The position numbers and the translations under genes are program-made. Of a DNA stretch of 64,000 nt, positions 1 through 9,831 are shown in pieces. The notes under the pieces are model-generated. The model made no database searches. It saw only the letters and a list, made by a program, of their open reading frames with translations, and was not told the DNA's origin. The stretch lies in contig NZ_CP034437.1 in the NCBI RefSeq assembly GCF_003952225.1, positions 1,874,501 to 1,938,500 on the forward strand, read 5' to 3'. Numbering within the stretch: position 1 is the stretch's first letter; each line of letters starts with the position of its first letter. Source of the DNA: Paenibacillus albus. GTDB taxonomy: Bacteria > Bacillota > Bacilli > Paenibacillales > Paenibacillaceae.

Positions 1-1
1 C

Positions 2-235
2 TTCATCGAGACGTCGCATCGCACGGAGGATGGGACGGTTAACATCGCGGGCATCGTGCGTGCCTACTACGAGAGCGGTTTTACCGGCTATGCGCGGCCC
101 GATCATGGACGGCATATCTGGGATGAGCAGTGCCGCCCGGGCTACGGGCTGTACGACCGGGCGCTCGGCATTATGTATCTGTGGGGCGTCTGGGATTCGA
201 TGCGCGCGGCGGAAAGGAGCGGGAGCGGGGCATGA
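2..235 (+). CDS. uxuA: Mannonate dehydratase, C-terminal part
   Basis: The gene begins before the window; the last 77 codons are present. The reading frame ends in segments typical of Uxu[13 protein letters not shown], a [11 protein letters not shown] stretch and a [15 protein letters not shown] stretch. The family converts D-mannonate to 2-keto-3-deoxygluconate in cytoplasmic hexuronate (glucuronate/galacturonate) breakdown. The stop codon overlaps the start of the next gene by 4 bases (ATGA), so the two are translationally coupled, and the next gene encodes the preceding step of the same pathway. The N-terminus and promoter cannot be judged. Confidence 0.9.
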   Translation, partial: FIETSHRTEDGTVNIAGIVRAYYESGFTGYARPDHGRHIWDEQCRPGYGLYDRALGIMYLWGVWDSMRAAERSGSGA

Positions 236-1116
236 TTGAGATGATAAGTTCAGCGGCAAGGTCGAAAAACATTCCAAAGCATGACAATCTGCGTGGCAAA
301 GTCGCGGTTGTTACCGGAGGCAGCGGCGTGCTTTGCTCTGCGATGGCGATCGAGCTGGGCAGGCAAGGCATGAAGGTCGCGATTCTGAATCGCACGGAGG
401 AGAAAGGGCTTGCTGTGGCGGATGCAATTGTCGCTGATGGCGGCACGGCGATTGCAGTTGTTTGCGACGTCTTGGACGCTTCCAGTGTGGAGGCAGCAGC
501 TGCGCTAGTTAGAGAGGAGCTTGGCGACTGCCATCTCTTGATTAATGGTGCAGGCGGCAACCATCCCGAGGGGACAACGACGAATGAGACGTTCAAGCCA
601 GAGGACCTCGGCCAGCCGGACCTTCGGACGTTCTTTGACTTGACGCAGGATGGCTTTGGCTACGTATTCGATTTAAACTTCCGCGGCACGCTGCTGCCGA
701 CGCAGGTATTTGCGAAGCAGATGCTGGGCAAGGAAGGCGCTTCGGTCATTAATATCTCTTCGATGAGCGCACCGAGCCCGATGACGAAGGTGCCTGCTTA
801 CAGCGCTGCCAAGGCCGCGATTGACAACTTCACGCAGTGGCTTGCGGTGCACATGGCGGAAGCGGGCATTCGAGTGAATGCAATCGCGCCGGGTTTCTTC
901 TTGACCGAGCAGAACCGGAAGCTGCTCATCCGCGAGGATGGCGCGTTAACCGAGCGCTCTAACAAAATCATCACGCATACGCCAATGCGCCGCTTCGGCA
1001 AGCCGGACGATCTGATCGGCACGCTCGTGTGGCTCGCAGACGACGCAGTGTCCGGGTTTGTCACTGGCATAACAGTGCCGGTGGACGGCGGGTTTATGGC
1101 ATATGCCGGCGTTTAA
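232..1116 (+). CDS. uxuB: SDR-family fructuronate reductase (D-mannonate oxidoreductase)
   Basis: A 294-residue short-chain dehydrogenase. It has an N-terminal Rossmann segment [11 protein letters not shown] (around residue 24), the NGAGG motif, a catalytic serine in INISSMSA and the YSAAK Tyr/Lys pair, with a C-terminal PVDGGF segment. Firmicutes use an SDR of this type (YjmF-like) instead of the long-chain UxuB to interconvert D-fructuronate and D-mannonate with NAD(P)H. The start at 232 is chosen because it lies in the ATGA overlap with uxuA and has a GGAAAGGAG-like site about 12 bases upstream; an upstream extension in the same frame lies entirely inside uxuA and is rejected. The SDR assignment is secure; the substrate rests mainly on the uxuA neighbour. 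Confidence 0.85.
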   Translation: MIEMISSAARSKNIPKHDNLRGKVAVVTGGSGVLCSAMAIELGRQGMKVAILNRTEEKGLAVADAIVADGGTAIAVVCDVLDASSVEAAAALVREELGDCHLLINGAGGNHPEGTTTNETFKPEDLGQPDLRTFFDLTQDGFGYVFDLNFRGTLLPTQVFAKQMLGKEGASVINISSMSAPSPMTKVPAYSAAKAAIDNFTQWLAVHMAEAGIRVNAIAPGFFLTEQNRKLLIREDGALTERSNKIITHTPMRRFGKPDDLIGTLVWLADDAVSGFVTGITVPVDGGFMAYAGV

Positions 1117-1137
1117 GATGGAGTGCGGAGGGCGACG

Positions 1138-1932
1138 ATGACGGAGAATGTGCGTATTCGTGATGTCATTGAAGCGTTAGGTGGTCCTGTGGGTACGGAC
1201 GTCTTGCGCTTCGGGGATCCCGATGAGATCGTGACCGGCATCGCTGTGACGTTCACGGCGTCGCAGCAGGTGCTGGAGCAAGCTCATCGCAGAGGCTTGA
1301 ATTTGATTATTTCGCATGAGGGGCTGTTCTATAGCTATCATCACCAGCCGCATGAGAAGCTGGCCGAGATCAAGGATCCTGTTTACGAAGCTAAGCTGCG
1401 CACGATTGCCGAGCATCGGTTAGCGGTCTATTGCTATCACGATGGTCTGCATCGGCAGAGGATCGACGGCATTATGGAAGGGATCCTGGCGGAATTAGGC
1501 TGGGACGCCTATGTGCAGGAGCACGAACGTGCGGCTTCCGTAGTCGAGCTCCCGCTATGTACCGTAGCCGAGCTGGCAGAAGAGCTGAAGCGTAAGCTAG
1601 GCATCAGACATGTGCGTGCTGCCGGCGACTTGACGATGACATGTCGGCGAGTCGGTGTGTTAGTTGGCTTTCGCGGAGGCGGGGAAGTAGCGATTCCGCT
1701 CTTCGAGCGGCATCAGCTCGATGCCATCGTGTACGGCGAAGGGCAAGAGTGGGAGACGCCGGAGTATGTGCGCGATGCGTGTTACGGAGGCAAGGCGCGA
1801 GCGCTTCTTGTGCTCGGCCATCTCGAGAGTGAGCAGCCGGGAATGAAATGGTTAGCGAAGCAGCTCGGCGGCCGGTTCCCGAATGTGCCGGTTCAGTATA
1901 TGCCGGTGGATTCGTTGTTTACGGTATTGTAG
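1138..1932 (+). CDS. Nif3-like dinuclear metal-centre protein
   Basis: A 264-residue protein of the Nif3/DUF34 family. Metal-ligand-like segments are visible: LIISHEGLFY (His/Glu), YCYHDGLHRQRIDG (His/Asp) and, near the C-terminus, VLGHLESEQPGMKW (His/Glu). The family folds as a hexameric ring with a di-metal site; its biochemical role is not settled. The ATG at 1138 is preferred over an in-frame GTG at 1123 because CGGAGGG lies 6-8 bases before it. It follows the SDR gene by 21 bases and is probably the last gene of the uxu operon, since repeats and a strong hairpin follow. A metal-dependent hydrolase acting on a sugar or cofactor is possible but unproven. Confidence 0.85.
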   Translation: MTENVRIRDVIEALGGPVGTDVLRFGDPDEIVTGIAVTFTASQQVLEQAHRRGLNLIISHEGLFYSYHHQPHEKLAEIKDPVYEAKLRTIAEHRLAVYCYHDGLHRQRIDGIMEGILAELGWDAYVQEHERAASVVELPLCTVAELAEELKRKLGIRHVRAAGDLTMTCRRVGVLVGFRGGGEVAIPLFERHQLDAIVYGEGQEWETPEYVRDACYGGKARALLVLGHLESEQPGMKWLAKQLGGRFPNVPVQYMPVDSLFTVL

Positions 1933-1985
1933 GGGAGGCTGTTTCGTAAGTCACATGAGGTGTGGCTTGCGAGGCGGCTTTTTTG

Positions 1986-2105
1986 ACTCTCAGCACTGCC
2001 GCAGAACAAACTTACTAACATTCTGGAGCTGAGAGAACACATGCGTGCTCTCAGCAATCAAAACGCGCCGGAAATTGGCTGAGAGCACACATAGGTGCTC
2101 TCAGC
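1986..2105. repeat. Two-unit palindromic repeat, 50-bp period
   Basis: Two imperfect 26-bp palindromes of form CTGAGAG-N12-CTCTCAG start at 2029 and 2079, exactly 50 bases apart. A half unit (CTCTCAGC) occurs near 1987. In the second unit the arms extend to 10 bp. The array lies between the end of the uxu operon and the convergent xylanase gene. A related array with nearly the same arm lies at 58811-58949. Confidence 0.8.
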
Positions 2106-2133
2106 TCTCCTAGCCCCCCACTCACGAACTCCA

Positions 2134-2180
2134 GAAAGCAAGAAAGAACCAACCGATAAGGTTGGTTCTTTCTTGCTTTC
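2134..2180. terminator. Bidirectional terminator hairpin
   Basis: A perfect 21-bp stem (2134-2154 with 2160-2180) and a 5-base loop, with A-rich and T-rich flanks on both sides. It sits between the convergent uxu operon and the xylanase gene and can terminate both. Confidence 0.9.
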
Positions 2181-2219
2181 TTGCTTCCTGTTTTCCTGTT
2201 CCCCTGGTTCCCCTGTACT

Positions 2220-5200
2220 CTACAGCTTCCACATCCGGTACAGCATGACCGCCGCTTCAGCGCGAGTGAGCGAATCGTCCGGCGAGAGCTTGCCGCTATT
2301 GCCGATAACGATTCCTGCTTTCACCAAAGCTGCTGCGCTTGCTTTGGCGTAAGCAGCGACACTCGATGCATCAGAGTAAGCGTCTAAGCTTTCGCTTGCC
2401 GCAACCTGTTTGCCAGATGCCGCAAGTGCGCGTGCTGCCAAAACCATCATATCTTGGCGGGTAATCGTGCTGTCAGGCTTGAAGGTATTGTCTCCAAAGC
2501 CAGTGGCAATTCCAAGCTCCTTCGCAATGCTCAGCTCGTTATAGTAATAGGCACTCGGCGAGACATCGCTGAAGGCTGCTGCCCCTTTGCCAGCCGCCGC
2601 CGTACCTTTCAATTCAAGAGCTCTTACAAGCAGCGCGATGAAGTCTGCTCGTTTAATGGAGTCAGCGGGAGAGAAGCTATCCGCAGAAGTTCCTTTGATA
2701 ACATCGCGTGCTGCCATCGCTTCAATCGCTTGCTTCGCCCATGGCACGCTGGCTAAATCACCAAAGGTTTTTACCTGGGATACCACCGCATACGAACTGA
2801 AATGAGTCGTTTGGAACACAACCGTTCCAGTTGCTGCATCATATCGGCCGTTCGGGACCGCAGTTACGCTGCCATCGCCAGCAATATACCATACAACGAT
2901 CGAATCTGGATGGCTGAGCTCTTCAGCCGTCGGTTTGTAAGGAACAGCGACGGTTACTGGAGCGTGCGGATTGTTCCATGCAAGCACTTGGTCACCTGCC
3001 AGCACCTCGAGGTTAACGATAGGATGTTTCCCAATCTGCGCAGAAACCTCTGGGCTTAAGTGATCCGTTTGCGCTTTAGTAATACTAATTGCAATTGAAT
3101 CGGCATTGCCTAAATTCATCCCAGCAAGCATATCGCTCGGTAGCAAAATATCGCCAAGCTCACTTTCCACCTTAATATCATAATTTCCGGCAGCACTCAA
3201 GCTTTGAGCTGGAAGCTGAACGCTATAGGAATTAGCGCCGCTTTGTGCATCAAGGGAGATAACGGCCAGTTTCTTGCCATTCGCATCAACAGCTGCTTGC
3301 CCTAACGCATTTTTAAGCAGTTCGCTTGTCACTTCCGCTGTAACATGGCCGCCTTCAGTCGACTTAACGGTCGGTGTAATTTTGCCGCCCTCTGCTTTGG
3401 GTTGATCAACGGTTACGAGAGAACCGCCACCGCCACCCGTTTGGTGGTCAACAGCTGGTGCGCCAACCAGACGGACTACGCCAAATCGGGAAGTGCTCTG
3501 CCAAGAGTTTCCTGTCGGGTCATTCCACATTGCGACGCTGCTTCTAGTACCGTTTCCATCTTGGTCATTGTTTACCTGCAAATCGAAGCCGAGCAAGCTG
3601 TCCTTCGCTGTGAAAGAAGAATCGACGTCAATTGCAGCTTCAACCACATACCCTCCGGATATACGACGTGTTGCCGTATGGAGGTTTGCTAAGCTCGTCG
3701 ATCCGCCACCGCTCTGTTCGTTATCGAAGTTTACACGGTATTGACCATCGTCCGGTTCGTAGGAAGCGGTCTTGTCATTGTTAGGATCGACGAAAATCTC
3801 AACCGAATCCTCTTCGTAGGCATTCGCGCTCGCTTTGCTCAGCAAATTATCGGTCACAACCGCGTAAATGTACAAATGACCTGCATCCCACATGGTCTTT
3901 GCCTTAGCCGTTGCGCCAGAAGTGCCTGTTACCCACACGTCTGTAGAAATTTCATTTGCTTTTGACCATATTGTATCAGCCTTACCATCGATGACCGGCG
4001 TACCTTGGATGGCATCGGTCGTCTTTGAAGAGTTAATGAATTGGAAAACACCGTACTTGGATGTGTTCGATGCTTGCGTGAAAGTTGTATCATTCCATGC
4101 AATCGAATGCGGGCTGTCATTGCCGCCATCTGTTACAGTCAGATCGAAGCCGATCTGCTGATCAACAACAGCACCAGCAAGCGGTAGAGCAGCCTCAATG
4201 ATATATCCACCGCTGCGTTCGACCACGGAGTAAGTAACGCCCTCAACATCGCTATGATTTCGCTTCAACGTAAAATGCTTGTCATCCTCTTCGTAGGCAG
4301 CTGTTTTGCCATTATTGCCATCCACATAGAGGTCAATCTGATCCGATGCATCAGAGGTCGGGTCCGTTACATCGACGTAAACATACAAGTGATTCTCATC
4401 CCATAACGGTTTAACTGCAGCACGAAGCGGATTGCCGCCTGTTGCCGGGATGATAATTGGGCTGACTGTGCTCCAAGTCAATTCGGAAGTACCGTCGATT
4501 ACAGGCGTACCCTGAGCAACGCTTTGGTAATGCGTCATGACCTTCAATTGCGATGGGTCTACGATGCCCCAGTACGCTTGCTTTGCTTGCATTCTAGTAT
4601 CAAAAGGCAGCGGATAGTCCTTCGTATGACCGTTTTGGCCGTCCAGCCAAGTGTGATCATCTGCAATGCCCCAGATCGTTACGCCGGTCAAGCTAGCTTT
4701 TGAAGCCTTGAATGCATCGAACACTTCCGCATAACGGTGTCCGAGCTGAATATCTACATCCTCAGACAGCGAAGTATAGTTGCCCGCGCCAGCATATACG
4801 CTAATGTCTAGCTCAGTGACCTGGTTCTCGACACCAAGCTCCGCGAACATGTCGAATGTCTGCTTAATTTCATCCGCGGTCGGGCGCTCGATGTTAATGT
4901 GCATTTGGTGGCCAACCGCATCGACTGGCACTCCGCGCTCCTTCATGCCTTTGACGAGATCGTATAGGAATTTGCGCTTTGCGGTATCTGTCGTGCTGTA
5001 ATCATTAATCACGAGCTTCGTTCCAACTGGCGCATACTCATGGGCGAATTCAAAGGCCTTATCGATGTACGATGGGCCGAGAATCTCATACCATTTGCTG
5101 CGACGGAAACCATCCGGCTGCGAAGGATCAATGACTTCATTCACCACGTCGTAGGTTTGGATGTCGGTGCCAAAATGCTGGACAACGCCTTTAATGTGAT

Positions 5201-7124
5201 TCTCCAAACGCTGCAGCAATAGCTGCTGGTCTTCTGGGCTGTTCGTCAAATCGCCGCCTTCCGCATTTTTGAACACCCATGCTGGTGTTTGTTGATGCCA
5301 GAGCAGCGTATGACCGCGCATCTTCATGCCGTTATCAACGGCAAATTGACGAATCGCATCGCCGCCGGTGAAGTTGAATTGACCCTCCGTCGGTTCAATC
5401 GCATCCCATTTCATCGCATTTTCTGCAACGAGACTGTTGTAATGCTTCTTGAGCAGCTCCGCAGTTTCGCCTGTCAACTGATCAGGAGTTACTGCAGCTC
5501 CGATTGTGAAGTCGTCCGCATATACGTCCTTCATGGAAGGAATGTCAGTCTGAACAGGAAGCGGCAGCGAAGAGTTGTCAACGGGACCGACATATGATAA
5601 TTGGAAATCATCGATGTAGAAGGATCTAGTACCGCCGTTATCTGCCGCTGTCTCTACATATGCATTCAAGACAGTTGGTGTATGCGTCATCGTGAAAGTA
5701 CCCGAAAGCTTAACCCATGCGCTGTCCGTAACCGTGGTATTAGCCGAAACATTGGCGTACATGCTGTCGCCATGCTGCAAGCTTAGACGCAATGAAGTTG
5801 CGTCTTGATCTGGCGCCATTTTCACCCACACAGACAAGTTATACTGATCGTTGCGGTGCATCTTGCCAAGGACATTGAGAAGAGGTCCGGCATATTGGCC
5901 TCCAGCTGTCGCAAGCAAGCTCTGCGCGCCGCCGGAAGTATGGTTATCTGCGGTCGATGCGCTTACAGTGTCGCCATCATTCCGAGGAACCCAGCCTTGT
6001 ACGCCATCCTCGAAATCAGAACTCACACCGGATTGATCCAGATCACCTGGATCTTCGCCGCCGGAACCGGAGCTAGGCGTAACATCCTTGATAAGTACTT
6101 CATCCAGATAAAAATCAGCCGTAGAGGTGGATGCACTATCGGATTCGAACCAAATGCGGAGTTCCGTCGTGTTGCTAGGAACCTGATACCCCTTGAGCTC
6201 GAACGTCGTCCAGCCGCTGTCGGTTACCGATTTGTTGCCGATCAGCCACGGATAGCTGTCTGCACCCGCTGAAGTGACCTTCGATGCGAGATGGAAGGTA
6301 TCTGTGCCTTGTCCAAGCCGAACCTTGAATGAGAGATCATAGGTGTGATCGGAAGCAAGCAGGCCAGTTAGGTTACGGCTTAAGCTGCTGTTTCGTGATG
6401 CCCGGTTCGTGAACTTCAACGAATGGCTGCCTTCTGAAGCCATATCCCCAGAGACAGCAGCATTACCGTCACCGCCCCAGGATAACTTCTCCCAACTGCC
6501 CACCGCATTATCTTCAAAGCCTTGGTCCAGCACGACCGAAGATGGTGTATCAACTGGAGGCGTCACATCTTTAATCAGTACCTCGTCCAAATAAACATCC
6601 GCGGTTGAAGTGGAGGTGCTGTCGGATTCGAGCCATACGCGGAACTCTGTTGTATTGCTGGGAACTTGATACCCTTTGAGTTCAAAGGTCGTCCAATCCG
6701 TGTCCGTGATCGTTTTGTTGCCAATCAGCCATGGATAGTCTGTCGCTCCGCCTGACACGACCTTCGAAGCCAGGTGGAACGTATCGCTGCCGAGGCCGGA
6801 TCGAACCTTGAACGAGATATCGTACATATGATCAGATTGCAGCAAGCCGAGCATATCGCGGCTCAGGCTGCTATTACGCGAAGCGCGATTCGTGAATTTC
6901 AAGGATTTTGTGCCATCGGAAGCGATGTCCGTTGAGACAGCGGCATTACCGTCACCGCCCCAAGACAGCTTCTCCCAGCCGCCGGCGGACTCATCCTCGA
7001 AGCTTTGCTGAAGCACAATTGTCGAATTAACAGCCGCTTCGGCATGGAGTGCAAACCAGCCCTGCGGGATAAGCAATGCGAGTGCCATAAGAAGCGAAAT
7101 CACTCTTCTGATGTTTGTTTGCAT
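2220..7124 (-). CDS. Modular SLH-anchored GH10 endo-1,4-beta-xylanase
   Basis: A 1,634-residue secreted protein. In order: signal peptide (1-31, cleavage near HAEAA); three CBM22/CBM4_9-type modules (about 36-190, 199-350, 365-520); a GH10 catalytic domain (about 528-865) with acid/base Glu in YDVVNEVID (residue 663) and nucleophile Glu in VTELDIS (residue 771); two CBM9-type modules (about 870-1032 and 1034-1225); a beta-rich linker; and three SLH domains (about 1450-1634) for attachment to the cell wall. It cleaves internal beta-1,4 bonds in xylan at the cell surface. The first two CBM22 copies are nearly identical (period 161 residues), a recent duplication. The start is the second ATG (7124), because the AGGGGG site touches the first ATG at 7133 but lies 10 bases before the second. 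A cre-like site upstream suggests CcpA repression. Confidence 0.93.
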   Translation of the reverse strand: MQTNIRRVISLLMALALLIPQGWFALHAEAAVNSTIVLQQSFEDESAGGWEKLSWGGDGNAAVSTDIASDGTKSLKFTNRASRNSSLSRDMLGLLQSDHMYDISFKVRSGLGSDTFHLASKVVSGGATDYPWLIGNKTITDTDWTTFELKGYQVPSNTTEFRVWLESDSTSTSTADVYLDEVLIKDVTPPVDTPSSVVLDQGFEDNAVGSWEKLSWGGDGNAAVSGDMASEGSHSLKFTNRASRNSSLSRNLTGLLASDHTYDLSFKVRLGQGTDTFHLASKVTSAGADSYPWLIGNKSVTDSGWTTFELKGYQVPSNTTELRIWFESDSASTSTADFYLDEVLIKDVTPSSGSGGEDPGDLDQSGVSSDFEDGVQGWVPRNDGDTVSASTADNHTSGGAQSLLATAGGQYAGPLLNVLGKMHRNDQYNLSVWVKMAPDQDATSLRLSLQHGDSMYANVSANTTVTDSAWVKLSGTFTMTHTPTVLNAYVETAADNGGTRSFYIDDFQLSYVGPVDNSSLPLPVQTDIPSMKDVYADDFTIGAAVTPDQLTGETAELLKKHYNSLVAENAMKWDAIEPTEGQFNFTGGDAIRQFAVDNGMKMRGHTLLWHQQTPAWVFKNAEGGDLTNSPEDQQLLLQRLENHIKGVVQHFGTDIQTYDVVNEVIDPSQPDGFRRSKWYEILGPSYIDKAFEFAHEYAPVGTKLVINDYSTTDTAKRKFLYDLVKGMKERGVPVDAVGHQMHINIERPTADEIKQTFDMFAELGVENQVTELDISVYAGAGNYTSLSEDVDIQLGHRYAEVFDAFKASKASLTGVTIWGIADDHTWLDGQNGHTKDYPLPFDTRMQAKQAYWGIVDPSQLKVMTHYQSVAQGTPVIDGTSELTWSTVSPIIIPATGGNPLRAAVKPLWDENHLYVYVDVTDPTSDASDQIDLYVDGNNGKTAAYEEDDKHFTLKRNHSDVEGVTYSVVERSGGYIIEAALPLAGAVVDQQIGFDLTVTDGGNDSPHSIAWNDTTFTQASNTSKYGVFQFINSSKTTDAIQGTPVIDGKADTIWSKANEISTDVWVTGTSGATAKAKTMWDAGHLYIYAVVTDNLLSKASANAYEEDSVEIFVDPNNDKTASYEPDDGQYRVNFDNEQSGGGSTSLANLHTATRRISGGYVVEAAIDVDSSFTAKDSLLGFDLQVNNDQDGNGTRSSVAMWNDPTGNSWQSTSRFGVVRLVGAPAVDHQTGGGGGSLVTVDQPKAEGGKITPTVKSTEGGHVTAEVTSELLKNALGQAAVDANGKKLAVISLDAQSGANSYSVQLPAQSLSAAGNYDIKVESELGDILLPSDMLAGMNLGNADSIAISITKAQTDHLSPEVSAQIGKHPIVNLEVLAGDQVLAWNNPHAPVTVAVPYKPTAEELSHPDSIVVWYIAGDGSVTAVPNGRYDAATGTVVFQTTHFSSYAVVSQVKTFGDLASVPWAKQAIEAMAARDVIKGTSADSFSPADSIKRADFIALLVRALELKGTAAAGKGAAAFSDVSPSAYYYNELSIAKELGIATGFGDNTFKPDSTITRQDMMVLAARALAASGKQVAASESLDAYSDASSVAAYAKASAAALVKAGIVIGNSGKLSPDDSLTRAEAAVMLYRMWKL

Positions 7125-7152
7125 CTGTGTCATTCCCCCTATCAGTAGTATA

Positions 7153-7166
7153 TTAAAGCGCTTACA
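7153..7166 (-). promoter_or_regulatory. Candidate cre (CcpA) site before xylanase
   Basis: The minus strand reads TGTAAGCGCTTTAA, matching the Bacillus cre consensus TGWAANCGNTNWCA at every position but one. It lies about 30 bases upstream of the xylanase start codon, where CcpA binding would block transcription. Match seen; regulation inferred. Confidence 0.65.
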
Positions 7167-7243
7167 TTAACAACTACATTATAAATGCCGCCCAAATTAG
7201 GCGGCACCGGAGGAAGTATAGTTCGTTCCCAACTAATTAAACA

Positions 7244-8128
7244 TTACCCAATTAACTCCATAAATCTCACCGCTGCAATAGATACCGGCATGCTGCGCAT
7301 CGTCATGATGCCGACCTGCGAGGGCGGCAGCTGCACGTCGAGCTTAACTTCGAAGAGCGAGCCTTCCTCAAGCTCCTTGGACACGAACTCACGCGTTACA
7401 TATGAAATACCGAGCCCTTTGCGCGCAAGCTCGATGAGCAGATCGACGCTGCCGACTTCAATCTCTGGTTTTATCGTATGGCCATAGCTCTGGAACAGCT
7501 CGCTGATTGCCATTCGTGCCCGACTGTTGCGCGAGAACAGAATAACGGGATATTGCTGCAGCTTCTCGAGCGAGAGGGAGACGTTCCTCAGCTCGGCATA
7601 GTGCGGTCCCGCAACGAAGCAATCCTGCAGCTGCAAGCTCTCCCGTACCTCAAGCTGAGGGTCCGTAATCGGCATCCGAACGACGCCGAGATCAATACGG
7701 CCTTCTTTCAAGAATGAGATGACTTCGGGCGTTGTCCCATGATTGAGGTGAAGCCGTACGCCCGGGTACTTCAGATGATATTCCTCTAAATAGGGGAGGA
7801 TATAGTGTTTGAACAGGGAGTCACTGCCGCCGATACGCAGCTCGCCGCTGTCGAGGTTTTTGAGCGCGGCCATCTTCTCTTCTGCACGCGAGATGAGAAT
7901 TTGCGACTGCTCGATATAAGAATAGAGAACAGTGCCTTCTTGCGTCAGCGTCACACCTTTAGGATTACGGAAAAATAACGTGATGCCAAAGCTGTCCTCC
8001 AGCTGCTTAATTGCATGGCTGACACTTGGCTGCGTAATGTATAGCGCTTTGGCAGCTTGTGTGAGGCTGCCCGTCTTCGCTGCCCAGTAGAATACTTTGT
8101 ACAGCTCGTAGTTTATGTTCATAGACAT
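7244..8128 (-). CDS. LysR-family transcriptional regulator
   Basis: A 294-residue protein with an N-terminal winged helix-turn-helix (about 5-64, including TGSLTQAAKALYITQPSVSHAI) and a periplasmic-binding-protein-like effector domain (about 93-290, with GELRIGGSD and RIDLGVVRMP). It is transcribed divergently from zwf with about 150 bases between the start codons, the usual arrangement for a LysR protein that controls its divergent neighbour. The ATG at 8128 has AGGAG 9 bases upstream. The effector is unknown; control of the zwf-tkt-tal operon is inferred from position only. Confidence 0.88.
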   Translation of the reverse strand: MSMNINYELYKVFYWAAKTGSLTQAAKALYITQPSVSHAIKQLEDSFGITLFFRNPKGVTLTQEGTVLYSYIEQSQILISRAEEKMAALKNLDSGELRIGGSDSLFKHYILPYLEEYHLKYPGVRLHLNHGTTPEVISFLKEGRIDLGVVRMPITDPQLEVRESLQLQDCFVAGPHYAELRNVSLSLEKLQQYPVILFSRNSRARMAISELFQSYGHTIKPEIEVGSVDLLIELARKGLGISYVTREFVSKELEEGSLFEVKLDVQLPPSQVGIMTMRSMPVSIAAVRFMELIG

Positions 8129-8279
8129 GGTCTATAGCTCCTGTGAAATATATTAATTACATGTATACGTGCTAATCGTATTATAGTGGAATTAACGAAG
8201 AGAAGCTAGCGGCAATGAACGGTCAGCGATAGCGAGCCGAACTAACTGCTGCATGGCAATGGAAGGAGAACGATTACTA

Positions 8280-9797
8280 ATGGAGTCAATGACGCTTATT
8301 CTGTTCGGTGCCACTGGTGATTTGGCCAAACGCAAGATCTACCCGGCACTCTACAACCTATATATCGATGGCAAGCTGCCGTCTTCTTTTTCCGTATTCG
8401 GGCTTGGTCGAAGAGAGCTCACGAATGAATCGTTCCAGGCGAATGTAGAGCAATCGCTTCGGACTTTCTCGAGACGTGAGCCAGGCGATGAGACAGTTGT
8501 AAAAAACTTCTCGAGCGCATTCCGCTACAGCGTGCTCAACATCGGGCACGAGGAAGATTACACGAAGCTGCTGCGTCTTGTTGAAGAGCGTGAGGCAGCA
8601 CTTGGGGCGACGCCGAATCGGATGTTCTACCTATCCGTCGGACCGGAGTTCTTCGAGCCAATTGCGGCGAATATCCAGTCCAGCGGACTTGGCGGTGCTG
8701 ACGGCTGGAAGCGACTCATCATTGAGAAGCCGTTCGGTCACGACCTGCAATCGGCGAGAGAGTTGAACGAGAAGCTGAGCGGCGCTTTTGCCGAACAGGA
8801 AATCTTCCGCATCGACCATTATTTGGGCAAGCCAATGGTTCAGAAATTAGAATATTTGCAGCGCTCGAATCCGGTTATTGAGGCGCTTTGGACGAATCGC
8901 CATATTGCGAATGTGCAAATAACGGCGAATGAAACGGTCGGCGTTGAAGAGCGCGCGGGCTATTACGATCATTCAGGCGCTGTCCGGGATATGTTCCAGA
9001 ATCATATGCTGCAGCTGCTTATGATGCTGGCGATTCATATTCCGAGCAATGGCAGCTCTGAGGTCGTACGTCTGCGGAAGAAGCAAGTGATGGAGGCGCT
9101 CGTGCCGCTGCAAAGCGACAACATCCAGTCTTCGATCGTTCGCGGCCAATATGCAGCAGGCAGCTTGCAAGGCAAGCCACTCGTCGGATACACGTCCGAG
9201 CAGGGAATTCCGGCAGCGTCGATGAACGATACGTTCATTGCAGCCAAGCTTGAGATCGACGATTATTTCTGGCGCGGCGTTCCGTTCTATATCCGTACCG
9301 GCAAAAGAATGCAGGAGAAGTCCACGCGTATCGTCGTTGAATTCAAGGAACCGCTGAAGCAGCAAGGCTCGCAGCAGTCGGAGCAGCTTGAGCCGAATCT
9401 GCTGGTCATTGATATCGGTCCTAAAGAAGGAATCACCCTACAGCTGAATATGAAGGACCCGCGGGAAAAAGGTGCTTTTGAACCGATGAACATCGAATTC
9501 CATACGAGCTCGCATGACGTGCGGGAAGCGTATGAGAATCTGATCTACGATGCGATGCTCGGCGATCCGACGTTCTTCGCGCATTGGGATGAGGTGGAGC
9601 TTTCCTGGCAATGGGTGCAGCCGATCCTCGATGCGTATGAGGCAAACCGCATTCCACTGCTTCCATATCCGGCGGGATCGTATGGACCAAGCGCTTCCGA
9701 GGAGCTGCTCGCCAGAGACGGTCACCGCTGGTGGTTAGATGCAGAATTGGAGCAAGAACAAGAGCTAGAGCAGAAGCAAACAGAAACCATCAAATAA
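8280..9797 (+). CDS. zwf: Glucose-6-phosphate 1-dehydrogenase
   Basis: A 505-residue protein, normal for the family. It has the N-terminal NADP-binding [15 protein letters not shown] motif and the active-site [12 protein letters not shown] motif, plus FYIRTGKRM in the C-terminal domain. It oxidises glucose-6-phosphate to 6-phosphogluconolactone, the first step of the oxidative pentose phosphate pathway, in the cytoplasm. The start at 8280 follows GGAAGGAG by about 11 bases; in-frame ATGs at 8253 and 8289 are alternatives. The C-terminus ends in a short Glu/Gln-rich tail ([12 protein letters not shown]). tkt follows after 34 bases with its own strong RBS. Confidence 0.96.
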   Translation: MESMTLILFGATGDLAKRKIYPALYNLYIDGKLPSSFSVFGLGRRELTNESFQANVEQSLRTFSRREPGDETVVKNFSSAFRYSVLNIGHEEDYTKLLRLVEEREAALGATPNRMFYLSVGPEFFEPIAANIQSSGLGGADGWKRLIIEKPFGHDLQSARELNEKLSGAFAEQEIFRIDHYLGKPMVQKLEYLQRSNPVIEALWTNRHIANVQITANETVGVEERAGYYDHSGAVRDMFQNHMLQLLMMLAIHIPSNGSSEVVRLRKKQVMEALVPLQSDNIQSSIVRGQYAAGSLQGKPLVGYTSEQGIPAASMNDTFIAAKLEIDDYFWRGVPFYIRTGKRMQEKSTRIVVEFKEPLKQQGSQQSEQLEPNLLVIDIGPKEGITLQLNMKDPREKGAFEPMNIEFHTSSHDVREAYENLIYDAMLGDPTFFAHWDEVELSWQWVQPILDAYEANRIPLLPYPAGSYGPSASEELLARDGHRWWLDAELEQEQELEQKQTETIK

Positions 9798-9831
9798 GCA
9801 ATTAAATAAGATAAATGAAGGAGAACAAACT

